Below are positions 18,601 to 27,700 of a stretch of DNA of 64,000 nt, piece after piece. Made by a program: the position numbers and the translations under genes. The notes under the pieces are model-generated. The model saw only the letters and a list, made by a program, of their open reading frames with translations, did no database searches and had not been told where the DNA came from. This DNA is from Cylindrospermum stagnale PCC 7417 (GTDB taxonomy: Bacteria > Cyanobacteriota > Cyanobacteriia > Cyanobacteriales > Nostocaceae), in NCBI RefSeq assembly GCF_000317535.1, contig NC_019757.1, positions 2,124,501 to 2,188,500 on the forward strand. The letters are read 5' to 3'. Numbering within the stretch: the stretch's first letter is position 1; the number at the start of each line of letters is the position of its first letter.

Positions 18601-21600
18601 CGTGGTGGTTCCACTTTTATTCCATATCCCACCAGCTTCGTTGGTAAGAGAATTATTTCCTGAGATAGTACTGTTGGTAATATTCAGAGTGCCGCCATCA
18701 TTCCAGATTCCACCAGCAACGCCGCCACCACCGGCTGTATTGTTAGAAATAGTACTGTTGGTAATATTCAGCGTCCCAACACCTTGATTCAGTATGCCGC
18801 CAGCACTATTTGCCCTGTTATTAGAAATAGTGCTGTTGATCACATTCAGCGTCCCCGAACCAGTTTTCTGGATACCACCACCGTTTACCAAAGAACCGCT
18901 GAAACCATTTGTAATCGTTAAACTATCTAGAGTGACGTTGGTGCCATCTCCAGAAATGTCGAATACGCGAGTTGTTCCACCACCACTAACAATAGTATTA
19001 TTCGCCCCTGCACCCGTCACAGTCAGGGATTTATTAATTCCAATTTGCTGTGTCTGAGTGTAAGTTGCTGCTGCTAGATTGACATTTGCACTCCTTGCAG
19101 CGACATCAATGCCATTTTGAATTAAGCCATTAGCACCAATATTCACCGTATTGGCTGTACCCGAAAGCTGATTATTGGTGATGATGCCAGCATTGAGGGT
19201 GATGGAATTAGTATTAAATATAAGAGAGGCATTGTCATTACCTGTAATTGACCCATTAACGTTGAGACTACCAGTAGGAGATTGAATTGTTACTGGGTCG
19301 TTGAAGGTGACAGCGTTAACATCAATCACTCCACTGCTATCTGTGCGTCCGATAGTAATGGAATTGAAACCATCGGCTAAGGCTGCTAAGTCAGTGTTGG
19401 TCAAGTCTAAAGTGTTGGTGGCATTTGTGTCGTTAATATCGCCAAGTATAATATTTTGACTGGCTGTAAATGGCCGAAGTGTGATGTTGCCAGTACCTGT
19501 AACTGAGTTAGGTGTGAACAAGTCTATTTCATTTGCAGTCAAGATTAAATCAGAATTACCTGCTGCTAAACTGGAATTAATCGCGATCGCACCCACTTGA
19601 GAACTAAATTCTTTTTGACCAGTGCCTGTAAGGGTTACAGGCTTATTCAAGATGAGATTGCTGATGGTGCTGATGTTGCTAGCTACATTAGTGTTGGTAG
19701 CTTCAGTAATATCCAGCTTGTTCAGTGCCGATGTTCCACCCACTGCACCTTGAAAGGTAATATTCCCTGGACCTGCCAGAATTAAATCTTTGGCGCCATC
19801 TACTGTGCTGTTGAAGGTAATATTGCCGCTACCAAAGTTAAGAGTTGCATTCTCACCTAACAAGACTGAACTCAGGAAATTAATGGCTGGGTTGTTGGTG
19901 GTAGTAATGTCAGCCTTTAGCACAGTTGGGCCATTGAGGGTGATGGCGGCGTTATTGCCTGTAATTGACCCATTAACGTTGATACTACCAGCAGATTGAA
20001 TTGTGACTGGGTCGTTGAAGGTGACAGCGTTAACATCAATCACTCCAATACTATCTTTGCGTCCGATAGTTAAGGAATTAAAGCCATCTTGGATGGCTGC
20101 TAAGTCAGTTTTGGTCAAGTCTAAAGTGCCTGCACCACTATCGCTATTACCGCCAAGTGCAATATTTTGACTGGCTATAAATGGCTGAAGTATTAGATTC
20201 CCACTGCCAGTTACTGAGTTAGGTGTGAGCAAGTCTATTTCATCAGCAGTTAAAGTTAAATTATTACTACCTGCATCTAAACCAGAATTCAGAATAATCT
20301 GGTTAGTTCCAGCGTTAAAAGTAGCATTGCCGCCTAGTTTAGTTAAGATATTCAGGGTGACGGGACTATTGAAAGTAAGATTGCCTGTTGTGAAAATGTT
20401 ACTGGCAACATTAGTATTAATGGCGTTGCTGGCGAAGCTACTTAACGGTGTTATCTCTCCCACAGCATCATTTAAGTTAACGTTGCCAGTAGCAGCATTA
20501 ACAACTAAATCACTTGCCCCATCAACTGTATTGCCAAACGTGATATTTCCCGTAGTCGAGTCGAAAGTTTTCGCACCACTGCCAGTTAAGTTGACGGGAC
20601 TATTTAATTGAAGATTGGCTGTTGTGAAGATATTACTAAAAACATTGGTGTTGCTGGCGCTGCTAGTAAAGCTACTTAACGCCGTTATTGCACCAACAGA
20701 TCCATTTAAGGTAACGTTGCCAGTACCAGCATTAACAGTTACATCGGCATTGCCATCAACTGTGCCATTAAAGGTAATATTTCCCCCCGATGCGTCGCTA
20801 CTGACTGTAATTGGGGTGTTGTTAAAAGTAGTTGCACCATTAATCAGAATGCTATTATTTGTTGTTTGCACATTGCCGACAATAGAGTTTTCATTACCAG
20901 TTAAAGTAATTTCTCCACCCTGTGCATTACCAGAAGTAGCATTAATGAAATTAGTAGCAATATTACCTTGGGTAGTCGTCAAGTTTACATTTCCCCCAAT
21001 CCCACTAACAGAACTAGCGTCTATTTGGTTTGTATTAATATTGCCATTCGCTGTGAGGGTAACTGCTCCAGCGTTCAACTGAGCAACGGTAAGAAGTGAA
21101 CCTGTAATAATGTCACCAGATGCAGTTAAAGTAATGGAGCCAGCATCGCCATTTGCGTTGTCGGTGTTGATGTTTCCTACCTGAATACTCCCAGCCGGTG
21201 ATAAGGCATTGTTAGGTTTTTTGAAGTCGGTTGATGGATTCCCGACATTATTTTGAGGAAGATTATCTGTAGCAACTGAACTCAAGCCAGCGCGTAATAC
21301 TAGATTGGGGCCATCCTTCAATTCTGGGTCACTACTATTTATATCTGCACCTGTAATTTTGATGTTTCCACCCTTAATACTTCCTGTCGCTTCTACTTTC
21401 AGCGCTATCCCTGTGTAATCGCCAAACTCAACATCACTGTTTGCTGTAATAATTGGATCATAGAGACTGACAAAGTTACCTGCACTACCCGATAGCTTGA
21501 GAATCGAAAACTTTCCACCGCTGCTAAAGTGAGCATCACCAGAAACAATACCATCGCTGATTAAACTGAGATTTCCGCCACTGACAAAAGGTGTTTGGGG

Positions 21601-22749
21601 GTGGTTCAGGGCGAGAATATCAATGTTTTGATTGCCCTGGATGTGGAGATTTCCCCCTGCTGTCGCCGAAAAGGAGTTAGCTACACTATCGCGTATCTGC
21701 ACGGTGTTTTGAGCTAACAGGTTTAAATTGCCTGTTGTGTTCAGTTGACTTTCTGGCAAAGTTAAATTATTGGCAGCTGACAGGGTTGCTGTTTGTGATG
21801 TCAACCCTTTGGCGACTACATCCCCAGCATTTACCTGAATGCCAGAACCTGTCAGTTCTAAGTGTCCGTTACTATTAACTGTTAAGCTAGTGGCGTTAGT
21901 GAAATTTCCACCTGTTAACAGTTGGGGTAAAGTGGGGGCAGATATACCACCGGATATGGGGGAAATCTCCAAACTCAGCAAGTGTCCGGGTTGGCTGATG
22001 CGTAACAGTTTCTCACCAGGTACAGAAGCAACAGTGATATTACCTCCTGGTGCTGATAGCTTTCCGGTACTAACAACAGAACCACCCAGCAAATTTAAAT
22101 TATTGCCATTACCTACTTCCAAGTTGCCAAAATTAATGATGCTTCCTGGTTGAGAGGTGCTGAAATTAAAGGCGCTGGGGGTTCCTATTAAGTCGGCGTA
22201 GTTGTTGTTGCCAACGTCATTGAACCAAAGATTATTACCAAACCCAATACCATTAGCAGTTGTGGCGGTAAATGATGCGGGTACATTTAGCTGGGAATTC
22301 GGCCCGAAGATCATTCCGGCTGGATTCATCAAGAATAAGTTGGAATTACCGCCAGTAACTTGAATTAGACCATTAATAATCGAAGCATCACCGCCAACAA
22401 CTCGCCCCAAAATATTCTGGATATTGGGGTTAGAAAGAAAGTTGGCTGTTTGGTTGGCGTCAAGACCGAATTTTTGGAAGCTGTGGAAAAGATTCGCGCC
22501 ATCTCCAGAGAGGGAACCGCCATTGATATCTAGCTGGTTGCCGTTGGGAGTGACTGTTGTGTTTGTGCCGTCAGCCGCTGGGGTGATAGACTGGGCTTGC
22601 ACGGGTGAGATAATCGCGCTTACAGCCAGAATTTGTGCGATTGCCTCCGGCACTGCGCTCCGCGCAATCGCGAACAGCCCACCAGAGGCGATCGCATTTT
22701 TGACAATTAATAAAAGTAAATTATTAATTTTATTAGCTAAATAAGTCAT
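12664..22749 (-). CDS. giant two-partner-secretion exoprotein with C-terminal CHAT protease
   Basis: This 3361-residue protein has an extended signal peptide ending near SPVQAQS, then a TPS domain (~residues 50-310; NPNIQNILGRVVGGDASIIN, LFLMNPAGMIFGP) that directs export through a TpsB pore. A long repetitive beta-helix follows, with haemagglutinin-like repeats and, at ~1280-1950, pectate-lyase-type repeats (GGGIYNSGTATVS). The last ~370 residues are a CHAT domain of the caspase superfamily, with catalytic His in IIHLATHADF (~3190) and Cys in LSACKSAVGDEDAELGFAG (~3240), ending FSIIGSPW. ATG 22749 is chosen because it is preceded by GGAA and starts the signal peptide. No TpsB gene is nearby. 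Internal DNA repeats are extensive. The CHAT substrate is unknown. Confidence 0.9.
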   Translation of the reverse strand: MTYLANKINNLLLLIVKNAIASGGLFAIARSAVPEAIAQILAVSAIISPVQAQSITPAADGTNTTVTPNGNQLDINGGSLSGDGANLFHSFQKFGLDANQTANFLSNPNIQNILGRVVGGDASIINGLIQVTGGNSNLFLMNPAGMIFGPNSQLNVPASFTATTANGIGFGNNLWFNDVGNNNYADLIGTPSAFNFSTSQPGSIINFGNLEVGNGNNLNLLGGSVVSTGKLSAPGGNITVASVPGEKLLRISQPGHLLSLEISPISGGISAPTLPQLLTGGNFTNATSLTVNSNGHLELTGSGIQVNAGDVVAKGLTSQTATLSAANNLTLPESQLNTTGNLNLLAQNTVQIRDSVANSFSATAGGNLHIQGNQNIDILALNHPQTPFVSGGNLSLISDGIVSGDAHFSSGGKFSILKLSGSAGNFVSLYDPIITANSDVEFGDYTGIALKVEATGSIKGGNIKITGADINSSDPELKDGPNLVLRAGLSSVATDNLPQNNVGNPSTDFKKPNNALSPAGSIQVGNINTDNANGDAGSITLTASGDIITGSLLTVAQLNAGAVTLTANGNINTNQIDASSVSGIGGNVNLTTTQGNIATNFINATSGNAQGGEITLTGNENSIVGNVQTTNNSILINGATTFNNTPITVSSDASGGNITFNGTVDGNADVTVNAGTGNVTLNGSVGAITALSSFTSSASNTNVFSNIFTTANLQLNSPVNLTGSGAKTFDSTTGNITFGNTVDGASDLVVNAATGNVNLNDAVGEITPLSSFASNAINTNVASNIFTTGNLTFNSPVTLNILTKLGGNATFNAGTNQIILNSGLDAGSNNLTLTADEIDLLTPNSVTGSGNLILQPFIASQNIALGGNSDSGAGTLDLTKTDLAAIQDGFNSLTIGRKDSIGVIDVNAVTFNDPVTIQSAGSINVNGSITGNNAAITLNGPTVLKADITTTNNPAINFLSSVLLGENATLNFGSGNITFNSTVDGAKDLILAGPGNITFQGAVGGTSALNKLDITEATNTNVASNISTISNLILNKPVTLTGTGQKEFSSQVGAIAINSSLAAGNSDLILTANEIDLFTPNSVTGTGNITLRPFTASQNIILGDINDTNATNTLDLTNTDLAALADGFNSITIGRTDSSGVIDVNAVTFNDPVTIQSPTGSLNVNGSITGNDNASLIFNTNSITLNAGIITNNQLSGTANTVNIGANGLIQNGIDVAARSANVNLAAATYTQTQQIGINKSLTVTGAGANNTIVSGGGTTRVFDISGDGTNVTLDSLTITNGFSGSLVNGGGIQKTGSGTLNVINSTISNNRANSAGGILNQGVGTLNITNSTISNNTAGGGGVAGGIWNDGGTLNITNSTISGNNSLTNEAGGIWNKSGTTTLINSTIVGNTANLQGGGIWIQNGTVNLNNTDITGNTAQSGGGIYNSGTFTIADSTLSGNSATSEGGSIYNSGTATVSASILSNNSATNNGGGIFNSGTATVSDNKLSGNTAQSGGGIYNSGTAIVTESGIADNSATNNGGGIYNSGTATVRDSTIEGNSAPLGGGIANYDAFTVSNSNLLGNSATLGGGIFNFGNFTVSNSQLSENTALNNGNSIYNSGTATVSNTTLFSNSASLGSVIYNNNGPLSLKDNSSIIGSNTGLVVDGSSGLITLGNTTFSGQTGDYISLINGALAGQEIDATAVTFDGLTGATATLPQLFGIEDKITHTIDNSAVGFVRVNPNNVYVTPLSGNIQRGVNAATTGNMINIASGTYTQTQQIEINKSVTVAGAGTNNTIVSGGGTTRVFDIYGDGTNVTLDALRITDGNAGSNYGGGIQVGSGSVLNLSNSTIASNSANLGAGIFNGGTATVSNSTIEGNSAGQHGGGIFNDLTVRVSNSTIEGNSATDLGGGIYNSVGTATVSDSTIEGNSAGLGGGAIANFVTATVSNSTLADNSAPLGGGTIYNGSGSLILQDNSSITGGNTGLVVDVYGSSSSISLGNTTFSGQIGDYITLINGALSGQEIDATAVTFDGLTGATATLPQLFGIEDKITHTIDNSAVGFVRVNPNNVYVTPLSGNIQAGVNAATTGNTINIASGTYTEPTVNINKPVNLIFDGAGATINGNLTTAAGGTIGISGILTANGDDGINFSDSISLLNNFTLTSNDITFNGAVDGNSDLTLNASGNVNLNAVVGGTTALSSFTSNATNTNVASNISTTGNLQFNSPVELTGSDAKTFNSSDGDINFNNTVDGNSDLTLNATTGNVNLNAAVGETTALSSFTSDAVNANVASNINTTGNLQFNSPVILTGSDAKVFDSSDGDVNFNNTVDGNGDLTLNATTGNVNLNAAVGETTALSSFTSNAVNANVASNINTTGNLTFNSPVNLTGNSIFNAGTAKIVLNSGLTAGGNNLTLTADEIDLTASANSVTGSGNLVLQPFTPSQNITVGGESDGGVDTLNLTKIDLATLNDGFSSISIGSLDGSGAVNIDNYTFSDPVNFQSPFGSINFNGSITGSDNAAFTFDTDVTTFNAGITTNNQPLTFTKKVFLGTGADVIFNTGNSNISFENAIDGAGNLSLAAGTGNIIFGGNIGSTTPLSSLNITSAASTTIPGDMAIANGDIQINSPVIFTGSGAKEVNADSGAIAFADTLAAGDNNLQLTGNTIDVGGNITATGNGSIAFLANENVTTSNITTEAGDITVISENGAIATGDLNSNVDDDGDGGNTTLNADGDVITGDISSRTNAGDAGEIALTSTTGAIDTGNINSDTASGNGGAVTVMARDRINTGIINTSSLTGNGGAVKLDPDNDIVVKFINTQGGTSGIGGNVDIFTKRYFQATDTFTDSNGFNASISTFGALGSGEITINHGGDIFIVGDATTNGTAGVISTGLTNSILPTQSIVGNFTQGDIQIYSQVRQAVTLLPITNTPNQEETTEAETTVVDLPSLPTNNTSSVIADSEAINESEENNTQQFTVFLGLSTQETSIKTEDSQAILQKNQAATGVKTAIVYVNFAPEKYIPNSGNSINVVQDSDVLRLGIVTGNALPSYKSVTGATRGKVLATLREFRREISDPNKAGTTTYLASAQQLYQLLIAPREAELQQQGINNLMFVMDEGLRSLPVAALHDGKQFLIEKYSLALVPSFSLTNTTYQDIKGAPVLAMGAEKFTPEQQQTELHAVPLEIPTIVQKLKRGKYFLDQNFTLANLKAQRAATPYQIIHLATHADFPNKQSGGKNKSYIQLYDSKLQFNQISQMGWNNPQVELLVLSACKSAVGDEDAELGFAGLAVKSGVKSAMASLWYVSDPGTLGLMTEFYSNLSTARIKAEALQQAQLAMLQGKVRLEGNQFIGSQGSIPLTPEQAGYLQTNIQGSLKHPFYWAAFSIIGSPW
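15690..16290. repeat. tandem ~234-bp coding repeats in the exoprotein gene
   Basis: Three adjacent units with a period near 234 bp encode ~78-residue repeats containing SPVxLTGSDAKxF, LTLNATTGNVNLNAAVGET and ALSSFTSxAxNxNVASN. Near-identity at DNA level suggests recent duplication or gene conversion inside the gene, allowing length variation by recombination. Less similar units recur further along the same gene. Confidence 0.75.
16550..17780. repeat. pair of near-identical ~230-bp segments in the exoprotein gene
   Basis: The segments ~16550-16790 and ~17520-17760 are nearly identical at DNA level and encode the block IASGTYT, NNVYVTPLSGNIQ, IDNSAVGFVRVNPN and EIDATAVTFDGLTG. A related ~160-bp block (TRVFDISGDGTNVTLDSL) is shared between ~17340-17500 and ~18905-19065. 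The copies flank the pectate-lyase-type repeats, so a whole beta-helix module appears to have been duplicated. Confidence 0.75.
22637..22695. repeat. 59-bp palindromic element inside the signal-peptide coding region
   Basis: The ends GCGATTGCCTCCGG (22637-22650) and CCAGAGGCGATCGC (22682-22695) are inverted repeats (12 of 14 bases), with a HIP1 octamer at one end. In the gene it encodes about 20 residues (ASGGLFAIARSAVPEAIA) within the export signal, in frame. A related end (CCGGAGGCGATCGC) occurs in the broken phosphorylase gene near 39450. Confidence 0.6.
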
Positions 22750-22852
22750 AAGCAATTCCAAATTTCCTATGAAAAATACATTAATAAAGCTAGTTACAAA
22801 TCTTTTACAGAAAACCATGTAACTAGCAGACACAAAATTTTTATGGCTAGAA

Positions 22853-23149
22853 TTAAGGTATTAGTCTATATTCTTCTACATGCTCCCTATAAACAAACCA
22901 AGTCTGTATAGGGTCGCCTCCCTCTTGAGGTTTCAGCTTTTCCTTAAAAGTCACTTTCCAGTGATCACCACCATAATAACTAGCACTTTTGGCATCACTA
23001 GAACCACGATCAATCGTTGAGACAAAAAATAGTGTACCTGCTTTAGCTAAATACGTAGGGTCAGCCTTTTTAAGGTCTTTCGCTTGTTGGGCACTTTGCT
23101 TGAATGTCGTAGTACCAACGTTGTCTTTGATTCTTAAAATGCCTGGCAT
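22853..23149 (-). CDS. small protein of unknown function, possible SH3-like fold
   Basis: The 98-residue protein starts MPGILRIKDNVGTTTFKQSA and contains FFVSTIDRG, GDHWKVTFKEKL and TWFVYREHVEEYRL. The pattern of short strands with a central GDHWKVTF resembles small SH3-like modules seen in cyanobacterial peptidases and amidases; that similarity is only an impression. There is no signal peptide. It lies 103 bases upstream of the giant exoprotein start, on the same strand, so it could be transcribed with it. The GGAGATGC before the ATG gives a usable ribosome site. Confidence 0.6.
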   Translation of the reverse strand: MPGILRIKDNVGTTTFKQSAQQAKDLKKADPTYLAKAGTLFFVSTIDRGSSDAKSASYYGGDHWKVTFKEKLKPQEGGDPIQTWFVYREHVEEYRLIP

Positions 23150-23664
23150 TGATGCATCTCCTGTAATTCAAATTTAAGGCTTTGAAACTTTAATTATTTA
23201 GCAACTAACTTTCCAAAATTATTATAATTAAACCTAATGTTAAGATGGTAGTAACAATTAAACTGAAAATACCTCTAAACTGGGCGAGGGTTTTAGCTGG
23301 AAATATTTTACGTTGAATCTAGAATGCTTACGTACTTAAGTATACTCTAACACGACAAAAGGAAGATGTATTGTAATATTTAATACGATTTAATTCAAAA
23401 TGTGACAAATAGTAACTTTAAGTGTAGAATCTAGAATTAGTATAGATTACATCCACCAAAAAAGCTTTAGTTTGGTAAATAAACCAAAAAGACTACTAAC
23501 CAAGTTTGTGCTGTTGGATTTTTATTAAAAGTAAATGGTCTGATATAGCAAGTTATCGATTGCGTGCAATACACAATTTAGAAACTGTAATATGTGGTCT
23601 CTACATTCTTAGCTCGACCTTGCTCATTTTTGTGAAATATGCTCGCCGTTCACTAACTAACATA
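23150..23664. other. AT-rich intergenic region, no gene seen
   Basis: These 515 bases hold no convincing coding region on either strand. They separate two minus-strand genes and presumably carry the promoter of the small protein at 22853-23149. The short phrase TCTAGAAT occurs twice (about 23319 and 23431), but I see no firm site. Confidence 0.4.
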
Positions 23665-24573
23665 TTAACATTTATCTTTAGGCTGAGATTTATTCTCAAT
23701 TAATGGAAATTTTTCAGCCATTTCTATTAGTTCCTTGGGTGATTTGCGGCGGTTAACCATTAAACGAGGAATTTTATAGTGGTTTGTCGAACAGCTAGAG
23801 TCTAGGGTTTCATTATTATATAAATAGCTCGATAAATAATATTTAAAAACATAAGATTCTACCTGTTTATTGTAAGCCCCATAGGGATAAGCTAGATGAG
23901 ATGCTACTCTTTGGTCTGGGTCTAAATCTTGGGTACATTTTCTCAGTTCAATCCTAGCTCGTAATAGTTCATTAACTAACTGGGGACGAGAAATTTCTGT
24001 TAAATCTTTATGAGTTAGTCCATGAGATTGAATATCAAAAAATCCTTTTTGCAATCCCTCTCTCAATTCCCGGCATCCTAAGTGAGTTGAAGCAACGCTG
24101 TTTTCGTTAGCTAAAGTACCTGGATTGATAAATAAAACAACTTTTACTTTTCGTTGATATTTCTTTTCCAACTTCGACAACAGGGGGAGTAAATTTGTGT
24201 ATACTGTTTTATAACCATCATCAAAGGTAAGCATAATTGGCTTTTGGTGGCGATGTGCAGCCGGGATTTCTTTTGATTTTGTTAAAAAAAAATCATATAA
24301 ATCTTCAGCGCTTAAGAACCAATAATCATGAATAATTAAGTACTCCAGGAGTTTTTCTAAATCTTTTCGGGGGTAGTCCATATCTCCTTGTTCAGATTGC
24401 AGAGCAGTATTTTTAGTATCAGTGATGCCATGAAAACCAAAAATCGGTATTATTGGCTGAGTAGTTCTTAAATTGATGACACCAAGACCCATGATGAATA
24501 CTAGAACTAAACTAAAAAGAGGAGTTTTGGTTTTTCGCGAGTTAATAACGTTATGATCATGGGTATCAGACAT
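23665..24573 (-). CDS. membrane-anchored polysaccharide deacetylase (NodB/CE4 family)
   Basis: This 302-residue protein has an N-terminal cytoplasmic tail and one membrane segment (~residues 18-36, LFSLVLVFIMGLGVINL), then a NodB homology domain. The metal and catalytic motifs are visible: PIMLTFDDGYKTV (motif 1), SHGLTHKDL (motif 2, two His) and YPYGAYN (motif 3). Such enzymes remove acetyl groups from N-acetylglucosamine in peptidoglycan or exopolysaccharide, outside the inner membrane. It precedes the small protein and the exoprotein on the same strand, but a 515-base gap argues against a tight operon. The substrate could be wall or sheath polysaccharide. Confidence 0.88.
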   Translation of the reverse strand: MSDTHDHNVINSRKTKTPLFSLVLVFIMGLGVINLRTTQPIIPIFGFHGITDTKNTALQSEQGDMDYPRKDLEKLLEYLIIHDYWFLSAEDLYDFFLTKSKEIPAAHRHQKPIMLTFDDGYKTVYTNLLPLLSKLEKKYQRKVKVVLFINPGTLANENSVASTHLGCRELREGLQKGFFDIQSHGLTHKDLTEISRPQLVNELLRARIELRKCTQDLDPDQRVASHLAYPYGAYNKQVESYVFKYYLSSYLYNNETLDSSCSTNHYKIPRLMVNRRKSPKELIEMAEKFPLIENKSQPKDKC

Positions 24574-24793
24574 TTTGCTAATAGTTCCTTCCTTGTGAGT
24601 ATTATTGAGAATACTGTACCCTTTTATTCAACTCCTTAAGTCATCTTAAGTATCTTTACTTATTTTGGGCAGTAATTACTAAACTTGCATAAAACAATGA
24701 CAGTCAATCTATAAAGTAAAGTAAGTTAAAACTAGCCATAATATTAGTCTGGTTTTCCCTAATGGAAAAATTTTGAATTTTTAATTTTAAAAA

Positions 24794-27700
24794 ATGTGTC
24801 CACGCGGCGTTGCTACCAGTCAATCAACTTCAGGTAAACAAACAATTACCTCTAAACTTTGGTTGCTGCTAGTGGGAGTCAACCAATACCAAGATAAACG
24901 AATTCCTCCTCTACGCTATTCAGCAGTGGATTGTCAGATATTAGCAGAAGCCTTAGCAGGTGCAACACAGGAGCAATTTCTGCAAAAAGAAGTAAAAATA
25001 TATCATGATTTTGCTCAGGAATTTTCATTATTAGCAACGGTGCGGACAACTTTACAGCAAATAACTGCGGCTGCGGCACCACTGGATACAATTCTCTTTT
25101 ATTTTTCCGGCCACGGAATGCTTCAGCCTCAAAATCAGCAAGCATTTCTGTGTTTAGCAGATACGCAAAAAGATGATTTACCAAATACAGCTTTAGCTGT
25201 GCAGGAATTGTTGCAGCTATTAGGTAATAGTAGGGCACAGAATCAGTTAGTCTGGCTGGATGCTTGTCATAGTGGGGGAATGACACTCAGGGGGATGAAT
25301 CCTACCCCGCAATTGGTAGAAGTATTGCAGCAACGCGCTGCAAAAAGTAAAGGTTTTTATGCTCTACTTTCTTGCGACACAGAACAGCAATCATGGGAAT
25401 TTCCTGAACTGGGACATGGAGTATTTACTTATTATTTAATGCGGGGTTTACAAGGCGATGCCGCAGATGTACAAGGGTTAATTTCTGCTGATGGACTTTA
25501 TCGGTATGTTTATTACCAAACGCTGCAATATATAGATAAAACTAATCAACAATTACGACTAATTAATCAGCAGAAAAGAGGTAAAGGAGACACTCATTTA
25601 TTTAGTGAATACCCGCTACAAACGCCGAAGCGAATTGTCGAAGGAGTCGGAGAACTCATTTTAGGGAATATTCCGGCAATTCCTGAATTCCGTCCTCCAA
25701 GAACAGCACTGGTAATAGAGGGAATTAGCGGTTCTCAGAAAACACTGGATTTTAGTAAAATGTTGGCTAGTGTTGCTGCTTTTGATTTGCAGTACTTACC
25801 TCGTTCTAGAACCACAACGGTTAAAGATATCCGCGCGGCGATTCAAGAATGTCTGCGTTCACTCAGTCAGCAACAGCGACAGAGAACTGAAGAACCAGCC
25901 ACGGTTTTGTTATATCTGCGGGGACGTTTAGCCCAAACCCCAACTGGGGAAGCGGCTTTTGTTTTGTTAGAGGATATCTGGTTGGGTCGTTCGTGGTTAA
26001 AAAAACAGTTACGTCGTTCTCAAGTCGCGCAACAAATCATTATTTTAGATTGTCCGGTAGTTGATGCGCGATTTATGGCGTCTCTACAGGAATGGGTAGA
26101 AGATTTGCAACTTGGTTCTGAGACGGGACAATGTATTATTGCGGCTAACTCCCCGAAAGTTAATCCTGAACAGTTTGCTCAAGCGCTTACTGATACTTTG
26201 AATGCTGCTGCTAAACCTGCCGGCTTATCAGTCGCTGGCTGGATTAGCCAATTGCAAGTATACCTGGCTGGTGCTTTGAATTTACACATTTGGCTATCAG
26301 GTACCCAGGGTGTGATAGAAATCATCCCGCCAACTACTGGTGGACGCAGCAATAAAGCAGCACTGGATTTAAAAATTTGCCCTTATCGGGGGTTACGCGC
26401 TTTTGGTGAAGAAGACGCTCAATATTTCTATGGTAGAGAAACTTTAACCCGGCAGTTGATTAGCCAGTTAGGACAGAAATCTTTTCTCGCTGTGGTGGGT
26501 GCGTCTGGTAGCGGTAAATCTTCTGTAGTACATGGGGGGTTAATTGCTCAGTTGCGTCTTGGTAAACAACTCCCTGGTAGTGATTCTTGGTGGATGAAAA
26601 GCTTGTGTCCGGGTACAAGACCTCTGGATGCTTTAGCACGCAGACTTGCAGGGGAGGGGAAAGGGGAAAATCTCGCCCCTCATCTCTTATTAGAAGGAAT
26701 GTTATATCAGGGAGTAGAAGGCTTTGTCTACTGGATACGTAGCCGGCCGGAACCAATGGTGGTTTTGGTAATTGACCAGTTTGAGGAATTATTCACCCTA
26801 GCGCCGAGTGAGGATAGACAGCGGTTTTTAGAGTTGGTTTTGGGGGCGGTGGAATATGCACCTGATAAGTTTAAATTGGTGATGACTTTACGGGCTGATT
26901 TTATCGCGGCTTGTTTGGAAGTTTCTGCGCTGGCTAGATGGTTGCAACAGTCAAGTGTCTTAGTACCACCAAACCTGAGTGATGAGGACTATCGCCGTGT
27001 AATTGTTAACCCAGCGGAACAAGTGGGGTTAAAGGTAGAACCGGGACTGGTGGAAGTTTTGTTACAGGAGTTAAATCACTCGGCGGGTGATTTACCGCTG
27101 TTGGAATTTGTTCTCGAACAGTTGTGGGAGTTCCGTCAAGGGGGTGAGTTGACGTTGTTCGCTTATCAGCAGCAGGTAGGTGGAATTAAAGGAGCGTTGG
27201 AACGCAAGGCTCAGGCGGTTTATGACGGTTTAGATAGCCAAACTCAAGATTGCGCTCGCTGGATTTTTCTATCGCTTACGCAATTAGGAGAAGGTACGGA
27301 AGATACTCGGCGTAGAGTTTTTAAGTCTGAGTTGGTTGTGCAAAGATATCCGGCGTTGTTGGTGGAAAGAACTCTGCAAGCTTTAACTGCTGGTAAGTTG
27401 GTGGTGGTGAATTTAGATGAGGCTGTGGGGAGTGTCAAAGGTGAGGAAGTTTCTCTTATCGCTTCTTCTTCGGTGGTGACGATAGAGGTAGTTCATGAAA
27501 TTCTGATTCGTCATTGGTCAACTTTGCGCTGGTGGTTGGAGGAAAATCGTAGTAGACTGCGATCGCAACGGCAAGTTGAGCAAGCAGCTGCTTTATGGAA
27601 ACATAACGATGAACAAGCTGATTTTTTGCTGTCTGGCATTCGCCTAGGGGAGGCGGAAGAAATTTATGTTAAATATACAGATGAATTGTCTCAAGATGTC

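Noticed and set aside
14327-22744. Many long plus-strand open frames opposite the giant exoprotein gene
   Set aside because: They are mirror frames of a repetitive, stop-poor coding sequence; their products are Leu/Val/Pro-rich without domains or start signals.
23506-23703. Small plus-strand frame upstream of the deacetylase gene end
   Set aside because: It overlaps the 3' end of the deacetylase gene, has no family resemblance and no good start signal.
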